Below, in pieces: positions 9,515 to 17,565 of a stretch of 64,000 nt of DNA. Both the position numbers and the translations under genes were made by a program. The notes under the pieces were generated by a model. The model had not been told where the DNA came from and did no database searches. It saw nothing but the letters and a program-made list of their open reading frames with translations. Origin of the DNA: UBA8914 sp034002905 (GTDB lineage Bacteria > Pseudomonadota > Alphaproteobacteria > UBA9219). Location of the stretch: contig JAVEZQ010000010.1 of the NCBI GenBank assembly GCA_034002905.1, forward strand, positions 1 to 64,000, given 5' to 3'. Positions within the stretch are counted from its first letter, which is position 1, and each line of letters opens with the position of its first letter.

Positions 9515-10642
9515 ATGAAACAGGAATATCGTGGCAAGAATGTGGTTATCTCGTTGATGACTATTGTTTTTCTTTCTGGGGCCTCAGGAGCGGCTTTCGC
9601 TGTCGAGGACAAGATATCGGAAACAAAACCGGCCCCGTCCACAACGGTAGCGAAGCCCACTCCTCCCACGCCTGCGGTCACGCCAAAACCAGCTGCGGTC
9701 ACGCCAAAGCCAAAAGCGACCTCATCAAAACCTGCTACTGCGACTCTTGTAAAGGCTGCCGTGGTCAAGACTGAAACATCGAAAAAAGCAAAAGCCCCTG
9801 AAGCAAAACCTGCCGTTGTTGTTCCGGTGGCTGTTGGCGCGGCGGCAGCTGTCGCCACGAAGGCTGCTGTTATGGCTAAAACAGAAACGCCAAAAGATCA
9901 GACCAAACCTGAACCGGAAAACAAAGAGCCAACTGCGGCACTCAAGGAAGAAAAAGTCCAAGCTCAGCCTGAACAGGCAGCGCCTTCTGCTCCTGACGCT
10001 GTCAAATTGACGCAAGACACCAACGGTGTGAAAGCATCTGTGCTCAAGGTTTTGAAGGATCATGAGGAGCTATCCACTTTTGCCGAGTTTGTTTCGGATG
10101 CAGGGTTAGAGTCCGAGTTTGCGAAGGCTGGGGCTGATCTAACCGTTTTTGCCCCCACGAATAAAGCGATGAAGTCTATTCCTTCTGCGGTTCGCGAAAA
10201 GATAGACGACGACAAAAAGAATCTCGTCCATTTCGTAAAGTATCATTGTGTTGCGGGAGCCATCCCGTCTGGAACCATGATCCGGCGTCAGGCTTCTGTC
10301 GCGACGATGGCTGGGGAAAGCATTGGGTTCAAAGGTAACGGAGAATCAATCGCTATTGAAAATGGCCATATCGTCCGGGCTGATTTGAAAGGGACAAATG
10401 GTGTTGTTCATGTCATCGACACGCCGATGGTTCCCGCCAGCTATATGCAAAAAGAAGCGCCTGCGGAACGGCAGCCCATGTCAATGCGCAGAATGGGTGA
10501 TGAACGTCTGGAAGCAAAAGAAAAAGTGACCGCGCCACAGGTCGTTAAGCCCGAAGGACCCAAGGCTCCCGAGGCACCCAAGAGTCCCATGGAGAAACAG
10601 CCTGAGCAGAAGGGGCTGCTCAAGAAGCTCTTCGGTTTTTAG
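9515..10642 (+). CDS. Secreted fasciclin-domain protein with Ala/Pro/Lys-rich linker
   Basis: A 375-residue exported protein. Residues 1-29 form a signal peptide ending in AAFA. A low-complexity Ala/Pro/Lys region spans about 30-165. A single fasciclin (FAS1) domain covers about 172-307, with the H1-box TVFAPTNKAM and the H2-box GVVHVIDTPM. A second Pro/Lys-rich tail ends the protein. The ATG at 9515 was preferred over an upstream in-frame start because it sits directly before the signal peptide and has GGAGAGG upstream. FAS1 domains mediate adhesion; the basic linker could bind cell wall or DNA, but that is inference. The 246 bp before it hold the divergent promoters. Confidence 0.85.
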   Translation: MKQEYRGKNVVISLMTIVFLSGASGAAFAVEDKISETKPAPSTTVAKPTPPTPAVTPKPAAVTPKPKATSSKPATATLVKAAVVKTETSKKAKAPEAKPAVVVPVAVGAAAAVATKAAVMAKTETPKDQTKPEPENKEPTAALKEEKVQAQPEQAAPSAPDAVKLTQDTNGVKASVLKVLKDHEELSTFAEFVSDAGLESEFAKAGADLTVFAPTNKAMKSIPSAVREKIDDDKKNLVHFVKYHCVAGAIPSGTMIRRQASVATMAGESIGFKGNGESIAIENGHIVRADLKGTNGVVHVIDTPMVPASYMQKEAPAERQPMSMRRMGDERLEAKEKVTAPQVVKPEGPKAPEAPKSPMEKQPEQKGLLKKLFGF

Positions 10643-10667
10643 CTTCTCTTGGCAGAAGGAGGGGCGT

Positions 10668-10853
10668 TTACCTTCCCCTTCTTTCCTTTTCTTTCTGTAA
10701 AAGAAATTCCAGTTTTCTGGCGGCTGTGCGCTGAAGTTCCTGCTGACTCAGATGCGCGGGGCCTTGAATGACTGCCTCAATCCCGGTTACGGGATCGACG
10801 GCAGTGACTCGGACGATCGATCCGATTCGTTTGAGTTCAAACAGGACTTCCAT
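10668..10853 (-). CDS. Small conserved protein, DUF6898-like
   Basis: A 61-residue cytoplasmic protein beginning MEVLFELKRIGSIVRVTAVD. It has a short beta-rich N-terminal half (AVDPVTGIEAVIQGPA) and a basic helical C-terminal half ending in charged residues. This matches my recollection of a small alphaproteobacterial family of unknown function (DUF6898) that often sits next to crotonase-family genes, as here. No catalytic motif is visible. The ATG lacks a strong ribosome site. It converges on the fasciclin gene and diverges from the enoyl-CoA hydratase-like gene. Confidence 0.7.
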   Translation of the reverse strand: MEVLFELKRIGSIVRVTAVDPVTGIEAVIQGPAHLSQQELQRTAARKLEFLLQKEKERRGR

Positions 10854-10951
10854 GGCGAAATCGTAAAAAAGTGGAAAAGGATATTGATAAGATATAGGTT
10901 TAGAGTATGAAAAGGAATCAAATTCGTTTCGGGTAGGAAGGGAGTAGTCCT

Positions 10952-11740
10952 ATGGCAAACAACGAGATTTTAACAGAGCGACGTGGTCAAACGCTCATTT
11001 TGACCTTTAACCGACCTGATCACGCGAACGCCATGACCATGGATATGGCGAGTCAGCTTTTCATGCATTTGAAGAACGCGACAACGGATCGTTCTGTGCG
11101 CGCGATCCTGCTTCGTGGCGCTGGCGGCAATTTTATGAATGGCCTTGATATGCGTTATTACAGCACGGATCTGAGCACAGCGTTGGATAAAGCAAACCAG
11201 CTGATCTTGCCCTATCACTCTGCAATCCGTGAAATACAGACGATGGACAAACCTGTCATCGCGGCAGTTGAGGGATTTGTCACTGGGACAGGCTTTAGCC
11301 TTATGCTCGCAGCGGACTTTGTCGTGTCATCGCAAAGTGCACGGTTCAATACGCTCTTTGCCAAATATGGGCTGACGCCGGATGGCGGGTGTTCCTATTT
11401 TTTGACGCGCAAGGTTGGTATGTCGCGTGCCGTCGAGATTTTGATGTTGTGTGAGGATGTTTCTGCCGAACGGGCCAAAGGACTGCGCTTGGTTAATAGG
11501 ATTGTCGATGATGAGCGCCTTCAGGATGAGGCGCTCGCCTATCTCGACAGAATGGCAGAAGGGCCAACAAAGGCTTATGGGGCGATCAAAAAGCTGGTGG
11601 CCAACGCGTTCGACAAAAATCTGAATGATCAGTTGGGCTTGGAGCATACCTATTTTGGGGCCAGTTCCCGCAGCTTTGACTTCCGCGAGGCCGTCAAGGC
11701 GCATGTCGCGGGGCGTGAACCTAAATTTACAGGGACATAA
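10952..11740 (+). CDS. Enoyl-CoA hydratase/isomerase family protein
   Basis: A 262-residue crotonase-fold protein. The oxyanion-hole segment GAGGNFMNGLDM (about residues 50-61) and the second CoA-binding block AAVEGFVTGTGFSLMLAAD (about 107-125) are recognisable. At the positions of the two catalytic glutamates of classical hydratases I see Ser/Gln-rich and Pro-Asp-Gly sequence instead, so it may be an isomerase or a relative with another reaction. Substrate cannot be assigned. The ATG has GGAG about eight bases upstream. It stands alone, divergent from the DUF6898-like gene. Confidence 0.85.
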   Translation: MANNEILTERRGQTLILTFNRPDHANAMTMDMASQLFMHLKNATTDRSVRAILLRGAGGNFMNGLDMRYYSTDLSTALDKANQLILPYHSAIREIQTMDKPVIAAVEGFVTGTGFSLMLAADFVVSSQSARFNTLFAKYGLTPDGGCSYFLTRKVGMSRAVEILMLCEDVSAERAKGLRLVNRIVDDERLQDEALAYLDRMAEGPTKAYGAIKKLVANAFDKNLNDQLGLEHTYFGASSRSFDFREAVKAHVAGREPKFTGT

Positions 11741-11860
11741 AAGGGCCCAAACCACGATCATATCCTACATGTGATAAGGCTTGAATGCTGAGCTGAGCTG
11801 GTCTATTTTTCCACAAGTTCCCGTAAGGGTATTGAGTTTTCTTGTTTTTTGATAGGTTAG

Positions 11861-12916
11861 ATGGTTGAAATGAGCGCGGCAGAATTACATACACCGATTC
11901 AGACAGACGTTGTTATTGTCGGGGCTGGTCCTATAGGTCTTTTTGCAGTTTTTGAATTGGGCCTTTACGATATGAAGTGCCATTTGATCGATATCCTCGA
12001 TCGTGCGGGCGGCCAGTGTGCCGAGCTTTATCCCGAAAAGCCGATCTATGACATTCCGGCTGTTCCTGTCTGTACGGGTACGGAGCTGGTAGATCGTTTG
12101 ATGGAACAAATCAAACCCTTTGATCCGGCTTTTCATTTCGGACAGATGGCCGAGAAAATGGAAAAGACAGCTGACGGGAAGTGGCGCGTGACGACGGATC
12201 GCGGGACGATCCTTGAGGCGCCCGTTGTTGTTTTGGCTGCTGGTGGCGGAAGCTTCGTGCCCAAGAAGATGCCGCTTAAGGGCATCGACGCATATGAGGG
12301 CAAGTCCGTCTTCTATGCCGTGCGCCAGATGGAAGCTTTCCGCGGAAAGAAGATCGTGATCTCCGGGGGTGGTGACTCGGCTTTGGATTGGGCGATCAAT
12401 CTCCAACCGATTGCCGAACGTGTGACGCTCATTCATCGTCGTGATGAATTCCGCGCCGCGCCCGACTCTGTCGGCAAGATGCGGGGTCTTGTGTCTGAAG
12501 GGGCAATGGATCTGGTTATTGGCAACATCACGGCTGTCGATGGTCAGGATGGCCAGATTTCTAGCATTACAATCAAGGAATCTGACAAGGATACCTATGT
12601 CATGTCCTGTGATGCTTTGCTGGCTTTCTACGGATTGACCATGAAACTTGGTCCCGTGGCCGAGTTTGGCGTTACTTTTGAAAACGAGCTGGTGCCCGTC
12701 GATACGGCGACGTTCGAGACAAACCTGCCCGGCGTGTTTGCCATCGGCGATATCAACACTTATCCCGGCAAGATGAAGCTGATTTTATCGGGCTTCCATG
12801 AGGCGGCCTTGATGGCAAAGAAGGCGTTTACCTTTGTGCACCCTGATCGCCGCTATCGCTTCCAATACACAACATCGTCAAGCAATCTGCACGGGAAGCT
12901 TGGCAAAGACGAATAA
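11861..12916 (+). CDS. Ferredoxin--NADP(+) reductase, thioredoxin-reductase-like type
   Basis: A 351-residue FAD/NAD(P)H oxidoreductase. The FAD loop is VGAGPIGLFAVFEL, the NADP-binding loop SGGGDSALDW, and the second FAD block AIGDINTYPGKMKLILSGFHEA. The CxxC redox pair of thioredoxin reductase is absent, which fits the type-2 ferredoxin-NADP reductases of Alphaproteobacteria and Firmicutes. A second ATG lies nine bases in. The ferredoxin gene starts 29 bases after its stop, so the two probably form an electron-transfer pair. Confidence 0.9.
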   Translation: MVEMSAAELHTPIQTDVVIVGAGPIGLFAVFELGLYDMKCHLIDILDRAGGQCAELYPEKPIYDIPAVPVCTGTELVDRLMEQIKPFDPAFHFGQMAEKMEKTADGKWRVTTDRGTILEAPVVVLAAGGGSFVPKKMPLKGIDAYEGKSVFYAVRQMEAFRGKKIVISGGGDSALDWAINLQPIAERVTLIHRRDEFRAAPDSVGKMRGLVSEGAMDLVIGNITAVDGQDGQISSITIKESDKDTYVMSCDALLAFYGLTMKLGPVAEFGVTFENELVPVDTATFETNLPGVFAIGDINTYPGKMKLILSGFHEAALMAKKAFTFVHPDRRYRFQYTTSSSNLHGKLGKDE

Positions 12917-12945
12917 ACGATAAAGAAAGAATGAAGAGGAAACCT

Positions 12946-13260
12946 ATGCATATTATCTGTGTCGATATGGAAGGCGTTGAGCATAAGCTTGAAGCAACCG
13001 AAGAGTGGAGCGTGATGGAGATCATTCGCGAGAGCGGTATTAACATGCTGGCCCAGTGCGGCGGCTCTTGCGCCTGTGCGACATGCCATATTTATGTCGA
13101 TCCCGCATGGAAAGACAAAATCCCTGAACCATCCGAAGAAGAGATCGGTATGCTCGATGGCGCTTTTGAGGTGACAGAAGATTCGCGTCTGGCCTGCCAG
13201 ATTTTCTTTACCAAGGATCTGGATGGCTTGCGCGTCACTTTAGCTAACGGTTCGGTGTAA
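12946..13260 (+). CDS. 2Fe-2S ferredoxin, adrenodoxin/ISC type
   Basis: A 104-residue electron carrier. Cluster ligands follow the adrenodoxin spacing: Cys38-x5-Cys44-x2-Cys47-x36-Cys84, within QCGGSCACATC and RLACQ. The start at ATG 12946 was chosen over an in-frame upstream start because AGAGGAAA lies just before it and the family begins with a short beta strand here. This class serves iron-sulfur cluster assembly or P450-like partners; with the adjacent ferredoxin reductase it probably receives electrons from NADPH. The next gene starts at the base after its stop codon. Confidence 0.93.
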   Translation: MHIICVDMEGVEHKLEATEEWSVMEIIRESGINMLAQCGGSCACATCHIYVDPAWKDKIPEPSEEEIGMLDGAFEVTEDSRLACQIFFTKDLDGLRVTLANGSV

Positions 13261-13578
13261 ATGCAGATCGAAGAACTCTCCTCGCGCTATGGCGCTTATC
13301 TTTCCGAGATGGTCAGGCAGTCTTTGACGCTTGAAGAGTTCTCCCGTCTTGAAATCGAAGAGCTTGTTGCTTACTTCGAGTTGATGGCCGAACGCAGCTA
13401 TGAAGAGTATCGTTCCCGCAAGGATATGCTGCCGCCTGAAAATGGACCGCTTTCGTCCAAAGACGAATACCTTCAAATTCTTCGACGCCGTTGGCAACAG
13501 GCAGAAGAGATGGCCTATGCCGTGATGACGGCAGAAAAGAACTATGCAGATGGCCAGAACAGGGCGATGGAAGCGTAG
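13261..13578 (+). CDS. Hypothetical helical protein, coupled to ferredoxin
   Basis: I do not recognise this 105-residue protein. It is acidic and almost entirely helical by composition, with heptad-like Leu/Glu spacing in its first half and a motif EYRSRKDMLPPENGPL in the middle. There is no signal peptide, membrane segment or cysteine. Its ATG directly follows the ferredoxin stop with no ribosome site of its own, so it is probably translated by coupling and may serve the same redox module. Confidence 0.6.
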   Translation: MQIEELSSRYGAYLSEMVRQSLTLEEFSRLEIEELVAYFELMAERSYEEYRSRKDMLPPENGPLSSKDEYLQILRRRWQQAEEMAYAVMTAEKNYADGQNRAMEA

Positions 13579-13593
13579 GGCTTTAGATCATCA

Positions 13594-13779
13594 TTAAAAC
13601 TTGAACAAGTTATCGGCGCCGGATCGGTGAGCTTGTTTGTTATCGATCATCGCTTGCGCACGTTCGATTTCCTGTTCTAGAGAAACAATGTAATGTTTGA
13701 GATCCTGAATTGACATGGATTCAAGGTTTTTGACTTCAGTCTTTGGGCGTGGCGCGTCCAGTTCATCTGGATTGATCAT
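13594..13779 (-). CDS. DUF1192 family small protein
   Basis: A 61-residue protein matching the alphaproteobacterial DUF1192 family: a Pro-rich start (INPDELDAPRPK), then LESMSIQDLKHYIVSLEQEIER and a short tail. The middle forms one amphipathic helix. Function is unknown. An ATG 15 bases upstream is in frame, but the GGAGAG site overlaps that codon and is well placed for the ATG at 13779. It converges on the ferredoxin-linked gene. Confidence 0.8.
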   Translation of the reverse strand: MINPDELDAPRPKTEVKNLESMSIQDLKHYIVSLEQEIERAQAMIDNKQAHRSGADNLFKF

Positions 13780-13875
13780 GGCCTTACTCTCCATTATGAT
13801 GCATTATCCTATCATGGGGTTTCGCCCCATTCCAACTCCTCTTGTAGGATGGAGTTAACGTTATGAGGTTTGATG

Positions 13876-14100
13876 ATGAAAGTTTTTTCAGTCCTGATTC
13901 TGCTTTCCGGTGCGTTGACGCTATCCGCCTGTGCGGTTTCCGCCGAATATCCCAAGGATCAACGGCCCAGCTATGTGATTACGGGCGCGCCTCTTCCTCC
14001 AAGCAAGGCCGCCAAAGAGTCGGCTTCCTCGGCCCCTGGAAAGGATGGTTGGGACGATATCTGTACGAGTGAGGAAGATTGCACCTGCGGCAGCATGTAA
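13876..14100 (+). CDS. Small predicted lipoprotein
   Basis: A 74-residue exported protein with no family I recognise. A short signal peptide ends in a lipobox-like LSAC, with the lipidation cysteine near residue 19. The mature part is Pro/Lys-rich and ends in an acidic, cysteine-containing tail (DICTSEEDCTCGSM) that could form disulfides or bind metal. Two adjacent ATG codons (13873, 13876) are possible; GAGG seven bases before the second favours 13876. Confidence 0.6.
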   Translation: MKVFSVLILLSGALTLSACAVSAEYPKDQRPSYVITGAPLPPSKAAKESASSAPGKDGWDDICTSEEDCTCGSM

Positions 14101-14104
14101 GATA

Positions 14105-14118
14105 TTGATATATATCAA
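14105..14118. promoter_or_regulatory. Perfect FNR/FixK-type palindrome
   Basis: The sequence TTGATATATATCAA fits the FNR/FixK consensus TTGAT-N4-ATCAA exactly and sits in an 18-bp perfect palindrome (14103-14120). It lies about 195 bases upstream of trcR and just after the lipoprotein gene. If it acts at about -41 for rightward transcription, the start would fall near 14153, giving trcR a long leader. Binding is inferred from the motif alone. Confidence 0.5.
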
Positions 14119-14313
14119 TAATATGTAGAGTATTTTCCGAGTGAAATCCCCAAAGGATACTGCTACACTCCTGCCTCAAGGGATGGCGGCACATTGATGC
14201 CTTGCCTCCCATAAGCGATCCAGAACAACAAGAGGGCTTTGGATCGTCCGGTTGCTTGGCGTGATCGGATGACGCGAAAGCTTGCTTAATCGAGAAAGAA
14301 AAAGGAGACAAAG

Positions 14314-15021
14314 ATGCCTCTACCCCTAATGCCCAAGGCAACGGCAGTTTGGTTGATTGAAAATACGGCTCTTACATTTGAGCAGATTGGCATCTTCTGT
14401 GGGTTGCATACGTTGGAAGTTAAAGCTATTGCCGATGGTGAGGTCGCTTCTGGCATTCCCGGTCTTGATCCCGTTATGAGCAATCAACTGACAGCAGAAG
14501 AAATTGCACGTTGCGAAAAAGATCCCCGTGCACATCTTAAGATATCTAAAACGGATTTGCCGCTTCCAACAGCTCGTGCCAAAGGCCCTCGCTATACGCC
14601 AGTGTCCAAGCGCGCAGACAAGCCGGATGCGATTGCCTACCTCATTAAAACCTATCCGCAGCTTTTGGATGCGCAGGTTGCCCGTCTGCTTGGCACAACC
14701 AAGGACACGATTTCCAAGGTTCGTGACAAATCACACTGGAACGCTTCGAATATTAAGCCACGCAATCCCGTTTTGCTGGGCCTGTGCAAGCAAACCGATC
14801 TGGACGCCCAGATCAAGCGTGCGGATCGTCGTGTTGCACGCGAGGAAAAGGCTGCCGGAAAGACGAAACCGATAGTCGATGAGATGCTGGCTGTTCAGGA
14901 GTCGGAAGAGATGGTTTCTCCTTTTAAGGATTTTGACGGTCCAGAGGATAAGAGCAAACCAAGCGTCACCTTCGATTTTGGTGTGTCGGCCTCAAACGAC
15001 GATCAGCCTGAAGAAGAATAA
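14314..15021 (+). CDS. trcR: TrcR / DUF1013 family cell-cycle transcriptional regulator
   Basis: A 235-residue member of the DUF1013 family, found across Alphaproteobacteria and annotated as cell-cycle transcriptional regulator TrcR. The start MPLPLMPKATAVWLIENT is highly characteristic. Two helix-turn-helix-like segments are visible: one near residues 15-45 (LTFEQIGIFCGLHTLEVKAI) and one near 120-145 (DAQVARLLGTTKDTISKVRD). The C-terminal 40 residues are acidic and probably disordered. The ATG has AGGAGA five bases upstream. A strong terminator follows. Confidence 0.9.
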   Translation: MPLPLMPKATAVWLIENTALTFEQIGIFCGLHTLEVKAIADGEVASGIPGLDPVMSNQLTAEEIARCEKDPRAHLKISKTDLPLPTARAKGPRYTPVSKRADKPDAIAYLIKTYPQLLDAQVARLLGTTKDTISKVRDKSHWNASNIKPRNPVLLGLCKQTDLDAQIKRADRRVAREEKAAGKTKPIVDEMLAVQESEEMVSPFKDFDGPEDKSKPSVTFDFGVSASNDDQPEEE

Positions 15022-15043
15022 GTCGCAAGGTCGATATGATAAG

Positions 15044-15074
15044 AAAAAGGGAGGCTACAGCCTCCCTTTTTTTT
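15044..15074. terminator. Bidirectional rho-independent terminator
   Basis: A seven-base GC-rich stem (GGGAGGC with GCCTCCC, loop TACA) is flanked by an A-tract on the left and eight T on the right. It ends trcR rightward and the flagellar operon leftward. Confidence 0.9.
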
Positions 15075-15075
15075 G

Positions 15076-16728
15076 TTAGATATCTATGCCCATTGGTTGG
15101 TTGTTTTGGAATTGCAGCCAATTCTTGCGCCCCGACTGGAAAAGCAAGTTGCCCGTGAGGCCGATCGCCTCGAAAGTCTTGGCCGTTGTCGCACGTAGAT
15201 CGTTGCATAGACTGGCGGGAAGTTCATTTTCGCTACGGACAACCAGATCAAGTTTTTTTGGCTGTGATAATCCGTCGAGCTGTAAGGCGCCAAGTTGAGA
15301 CATCGATACAGAAATCACAAAGCGTGTAAAAGTTTTTTGTGTATCCTGTTTTTGGGGAGAGTGATGTTCGCGGTCGCGGCGGACATAGAGCTTCAGGATG
15401 TCGCAGGCCGCGCCATTCATGACGGGGATCGACCAGCTTTGCCAAAGATTATTATGCGTATCATTTAGGGTTTTGGGTGCATTCTGTAAGGCTTGTGTAA
15501 AGGCTTCACCGATCTTTCTCTTTTGGGTTAGTTCAAGGCGCGCCATAGTTGAGGGCCCCAGCCATTCTTCAACATTCCCGTTGTATAAGGCTGAAAAGAG
15601 AAAAAGAATCGTCGCAGGCATATGCTGCGTTGGCGTTGGAATTTTGGTTCCTGTGAAACTCTGTGCTGCCAAAGGATCAATCGTGTGTAATGAGGCGGTG
15701 AGATCGTGCAGGCTTTGGATAAGTCGTGCGTCACCTTCATCAAGGAGAGGCAAGGCCGGAAGGGCATAACGATCATCGAGCGGGGCAAGTAACAGTTTGC
15801 TGCCAAGCGGGACTTCACCGCGAGCGTGAAGGACGAAGCTTTGACCATCAACTTTGACTATAAGATGGCCGCTGTGCGTCTTGCCTGTCACATCAGCGAG
15901 CAAGGTTCCAGCGGGAAGTTCGTGCGGAACATCTTGTGTTGGCAGGTAAAGGGTTTTGATTAGGTAAGTGTTACCCGACATTGAGGATGAAGGAATGGCG
16001 CGCGCTGGCGGCGCAGAAATTGCTTTCTCGTTGGAGAGGATTGGATCATCAGGCGTTGGGAAGAAGACAGCCTCGGCATCTGGTTCGACGGTTGGTAATG
16101 AAGACGTGCCCTCGGCAATAAGGGCCTTGGTTGGAGAAGGGTGTCCGACAAGGCGCTGAAGAAATCCCGGTATGTGTGGCTCGGTTTTGGATGCAACAGG
16201 GGGTGTTGTGGGATGTCGCTGATCTTGCTTGATTAGTGCGATGTCCAGATCTTTTGGCAGTGTTCCAAGTTTCACAAAGTCACCTTTGCCGAGCGGTGTT
16301 TCTTTGACTGTTTGGGGAAGCGGCGCTGTTTGCGTGTCTGGTAGCCGTAGCTTGCTTTCGGCCTTCGGGATAAAGACAAGGGCTGACTCGGGGGGCTTGC
16401 CGGGCATCAGGATGACATCAAGCTTAACTTTCTCGTTGACCGCTGTTTCGAAAAGGCTTTGAAGTTGGTTTAAAAGATCCTGATCCAGCGCTTTCAGTGA
16501 GAGCGTTAGTTCTCCCATCATCATCTGGATTGATAGCTCATTCGCGGCGAAAAGCGCGATGGCTTCGCCATTCAGTGTGATTGGCCGCGTCAGGTTCAAA
16601 AGCTGCGCCGCGTCGGGCAGCGTCACAACCGGAAGCTGGACCGGAGTCGTGGGTTGTGCGTTGTTTAGGAGCGAAGCCGTCTGAAGCGCCATGGTCGCTG
16701 CGTTCAGAGGAAGGGGGCTTGCGCTCAT
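15076..16728 (-). CDS. FliK-like flagellar hook-length control protein
   Basis: A 550-residue protein, last gene of the flagellar operon. The first two thirds are low-complexity and rich in Pro, Ala, Thr and Leu, as in FliK ruler regions. The C-terminal 120 residues have the pattern of the FliK C-terminal domain: SQLGALQLDGLSQPKKLDLVVRSE, then a helix and GLTGNLLFQSG. Overall similarity is weak, so the assignment leans on context behind flhA, flhF and flhG. The ATG has GGAG eight bases upstream. FliK would be exported and switch the FlhB-FlhA export gate from hook to filament substrates. Confidence 0.6.
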   Translation of the reverse strand: MSASPLPLNAATMALQTASLLNNAQPTTPVQLPVVTLPDAAQLLNLTRPITLNGEAIALFAANELSIQMMMGELTLSLKALDQDLLNQLQSLFETAVNEKVKLDVILMPGKPPESALVFIPKAESKLRLPDTQTAPLPQTVKETPLGKGDFVKLGTLPKDLDIALIKQDQRHPTTPPVASKTEPHIPGFLQRLVGHPSPTKALIAEGTSSLPTVEPDAEAVFFPTPDDPILSNEKAISAPPARAIPSSSMSGNTYLIKTLYLPTQDVPHELPAGTLLADVTGKTHSGHLIVKVDGQSFVLHARGEVPLGSKLLLAPLDDRYALPALPLLDEGDARLIQSLHDLTASLHTIDPLAAQSFTGTKIPTPTQHMPATILFLFSALYNGNVEEWLGPSTMARLELTQKRKIGEAFTQALQNAPKTLNDTHNNLWQSWSIPVMNGAACDILKLYVRRDREHHSPQKQDTQKTFTRFVISVSMSQLGALQLDGLSQPKKLDLVVRSENELPASLCNDLRATTAKTFEAIGLTGNLLFQSGRKNWLQFQNNQPMGIDI

Positions 16729-16740
16729 CGCCCGAACTCC

Positions 16741-17547
16741 CTAGGGCGAGAGGATGGAGAGCGCAATAGACTCGGCATCGGCTGCAGCATCAGCGGTGGG
16801 ATAACGTACAAGGATGGGTGTCTGGCTGCGGATGGCATCGCGTACCTTGGGATCGCGGCGGACGATACCCACAAGCGGCGGCCTGTAGGACAAAAAGGAC
16901 TCGGCGGCTTTGCGAATGGTGTCATAGGTGCGCTGGCCCTCGGCTGTCGAGGCGGCCATGTTCACGATAATGCGCATATCGGCGCGGGGATTGGCGGCAC
17001 GCGACAGCTTGATAAAGGCATAGGCGTCGGTGAGCGATGTCGGCTCGTCTGTCACAACGACATAGGTTATGGCGGCTGGGCCTGCCATTTGTCGAACGGC
17101 CCTGTCTACGCCAGCGCCCAGATCGACGAAGACATGATCATAGTTGGCAGCCAATGCGATCAGATCGCTACGTAGGGAAGATAGCGTCGTTGCGTTCAGC
17201 GTTGCCAAATTGCCGGAGCCTGAACGTCCCGCTAGAATATCAAATCCTCCTTCCTCATAGCGTGTGATAGCATTGGCCAGAGTGGTTTGGCCCTCGATCA
17301 CATGGCCCAGATCTTTGTCGGGCGTAAGGCCTAGCTGGATATCGACATTCGCGAGCCCAAAGTCTCCATCGAACAGCAAGACACGCTTGCCGCGTTTGGC
17401 GAGCGCATGGCACAGTGTGACGGACAGCCACGTTTTGCCAACACCACCCTTGCCGCTCGCAATGGCGATCATGTTTGCACAAGAAAGGACCGTATGTAAT
17501 GCCGCTATGTTCGCGGGGTTAAGAGGCAATGGGATGGGATCGGTCAT
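16741..17547 (-). CDS. flhG: MinD/ParA-family flagellar number regulator FlhG (FleN)
   Basis: A 268-residue ATPase with the deviant Walker A motif GKGGVGKT near residues 31-38, Walker B-like VLLFDGDFGLANVD and the switch region FVDLGAGVD. FlhG counteracts FlhF and limits flagellar number. A short N-terminal extension precedes the P-loop. It starts 18 bases after the flhF stop, consistent with one transcript. The C-terminal part keeps the usual block NMAASTAEGQRTYDTI. Confidence 0.9.
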   Translation of the reverse strand: MTDPIPLPLNPANIAALHTVLSCANMIAIASGKGGVGKTWLSVTLCHALAKRGKRVLLFDGDFGLANVDIQLGLTPDKDLGHVIEGQTTLANAITRYEEGGFDILAGRSGSGNLATLNATTLSSLRSDLIALAANYDHVFVDLGAGVDRAVRQMAGPAAITYVVVTDEPTSLTDAYAFIKLSRAANPRADMRIIVNMAASTAEGQRTYDTIRKAAESFLSYRPPLVGIVRRDPKVRDAIRSQTPILVRYPTADAAADAESIALSILSP

Positions 17548-17565
17548 GGCCAGTCCTTTTCACGT

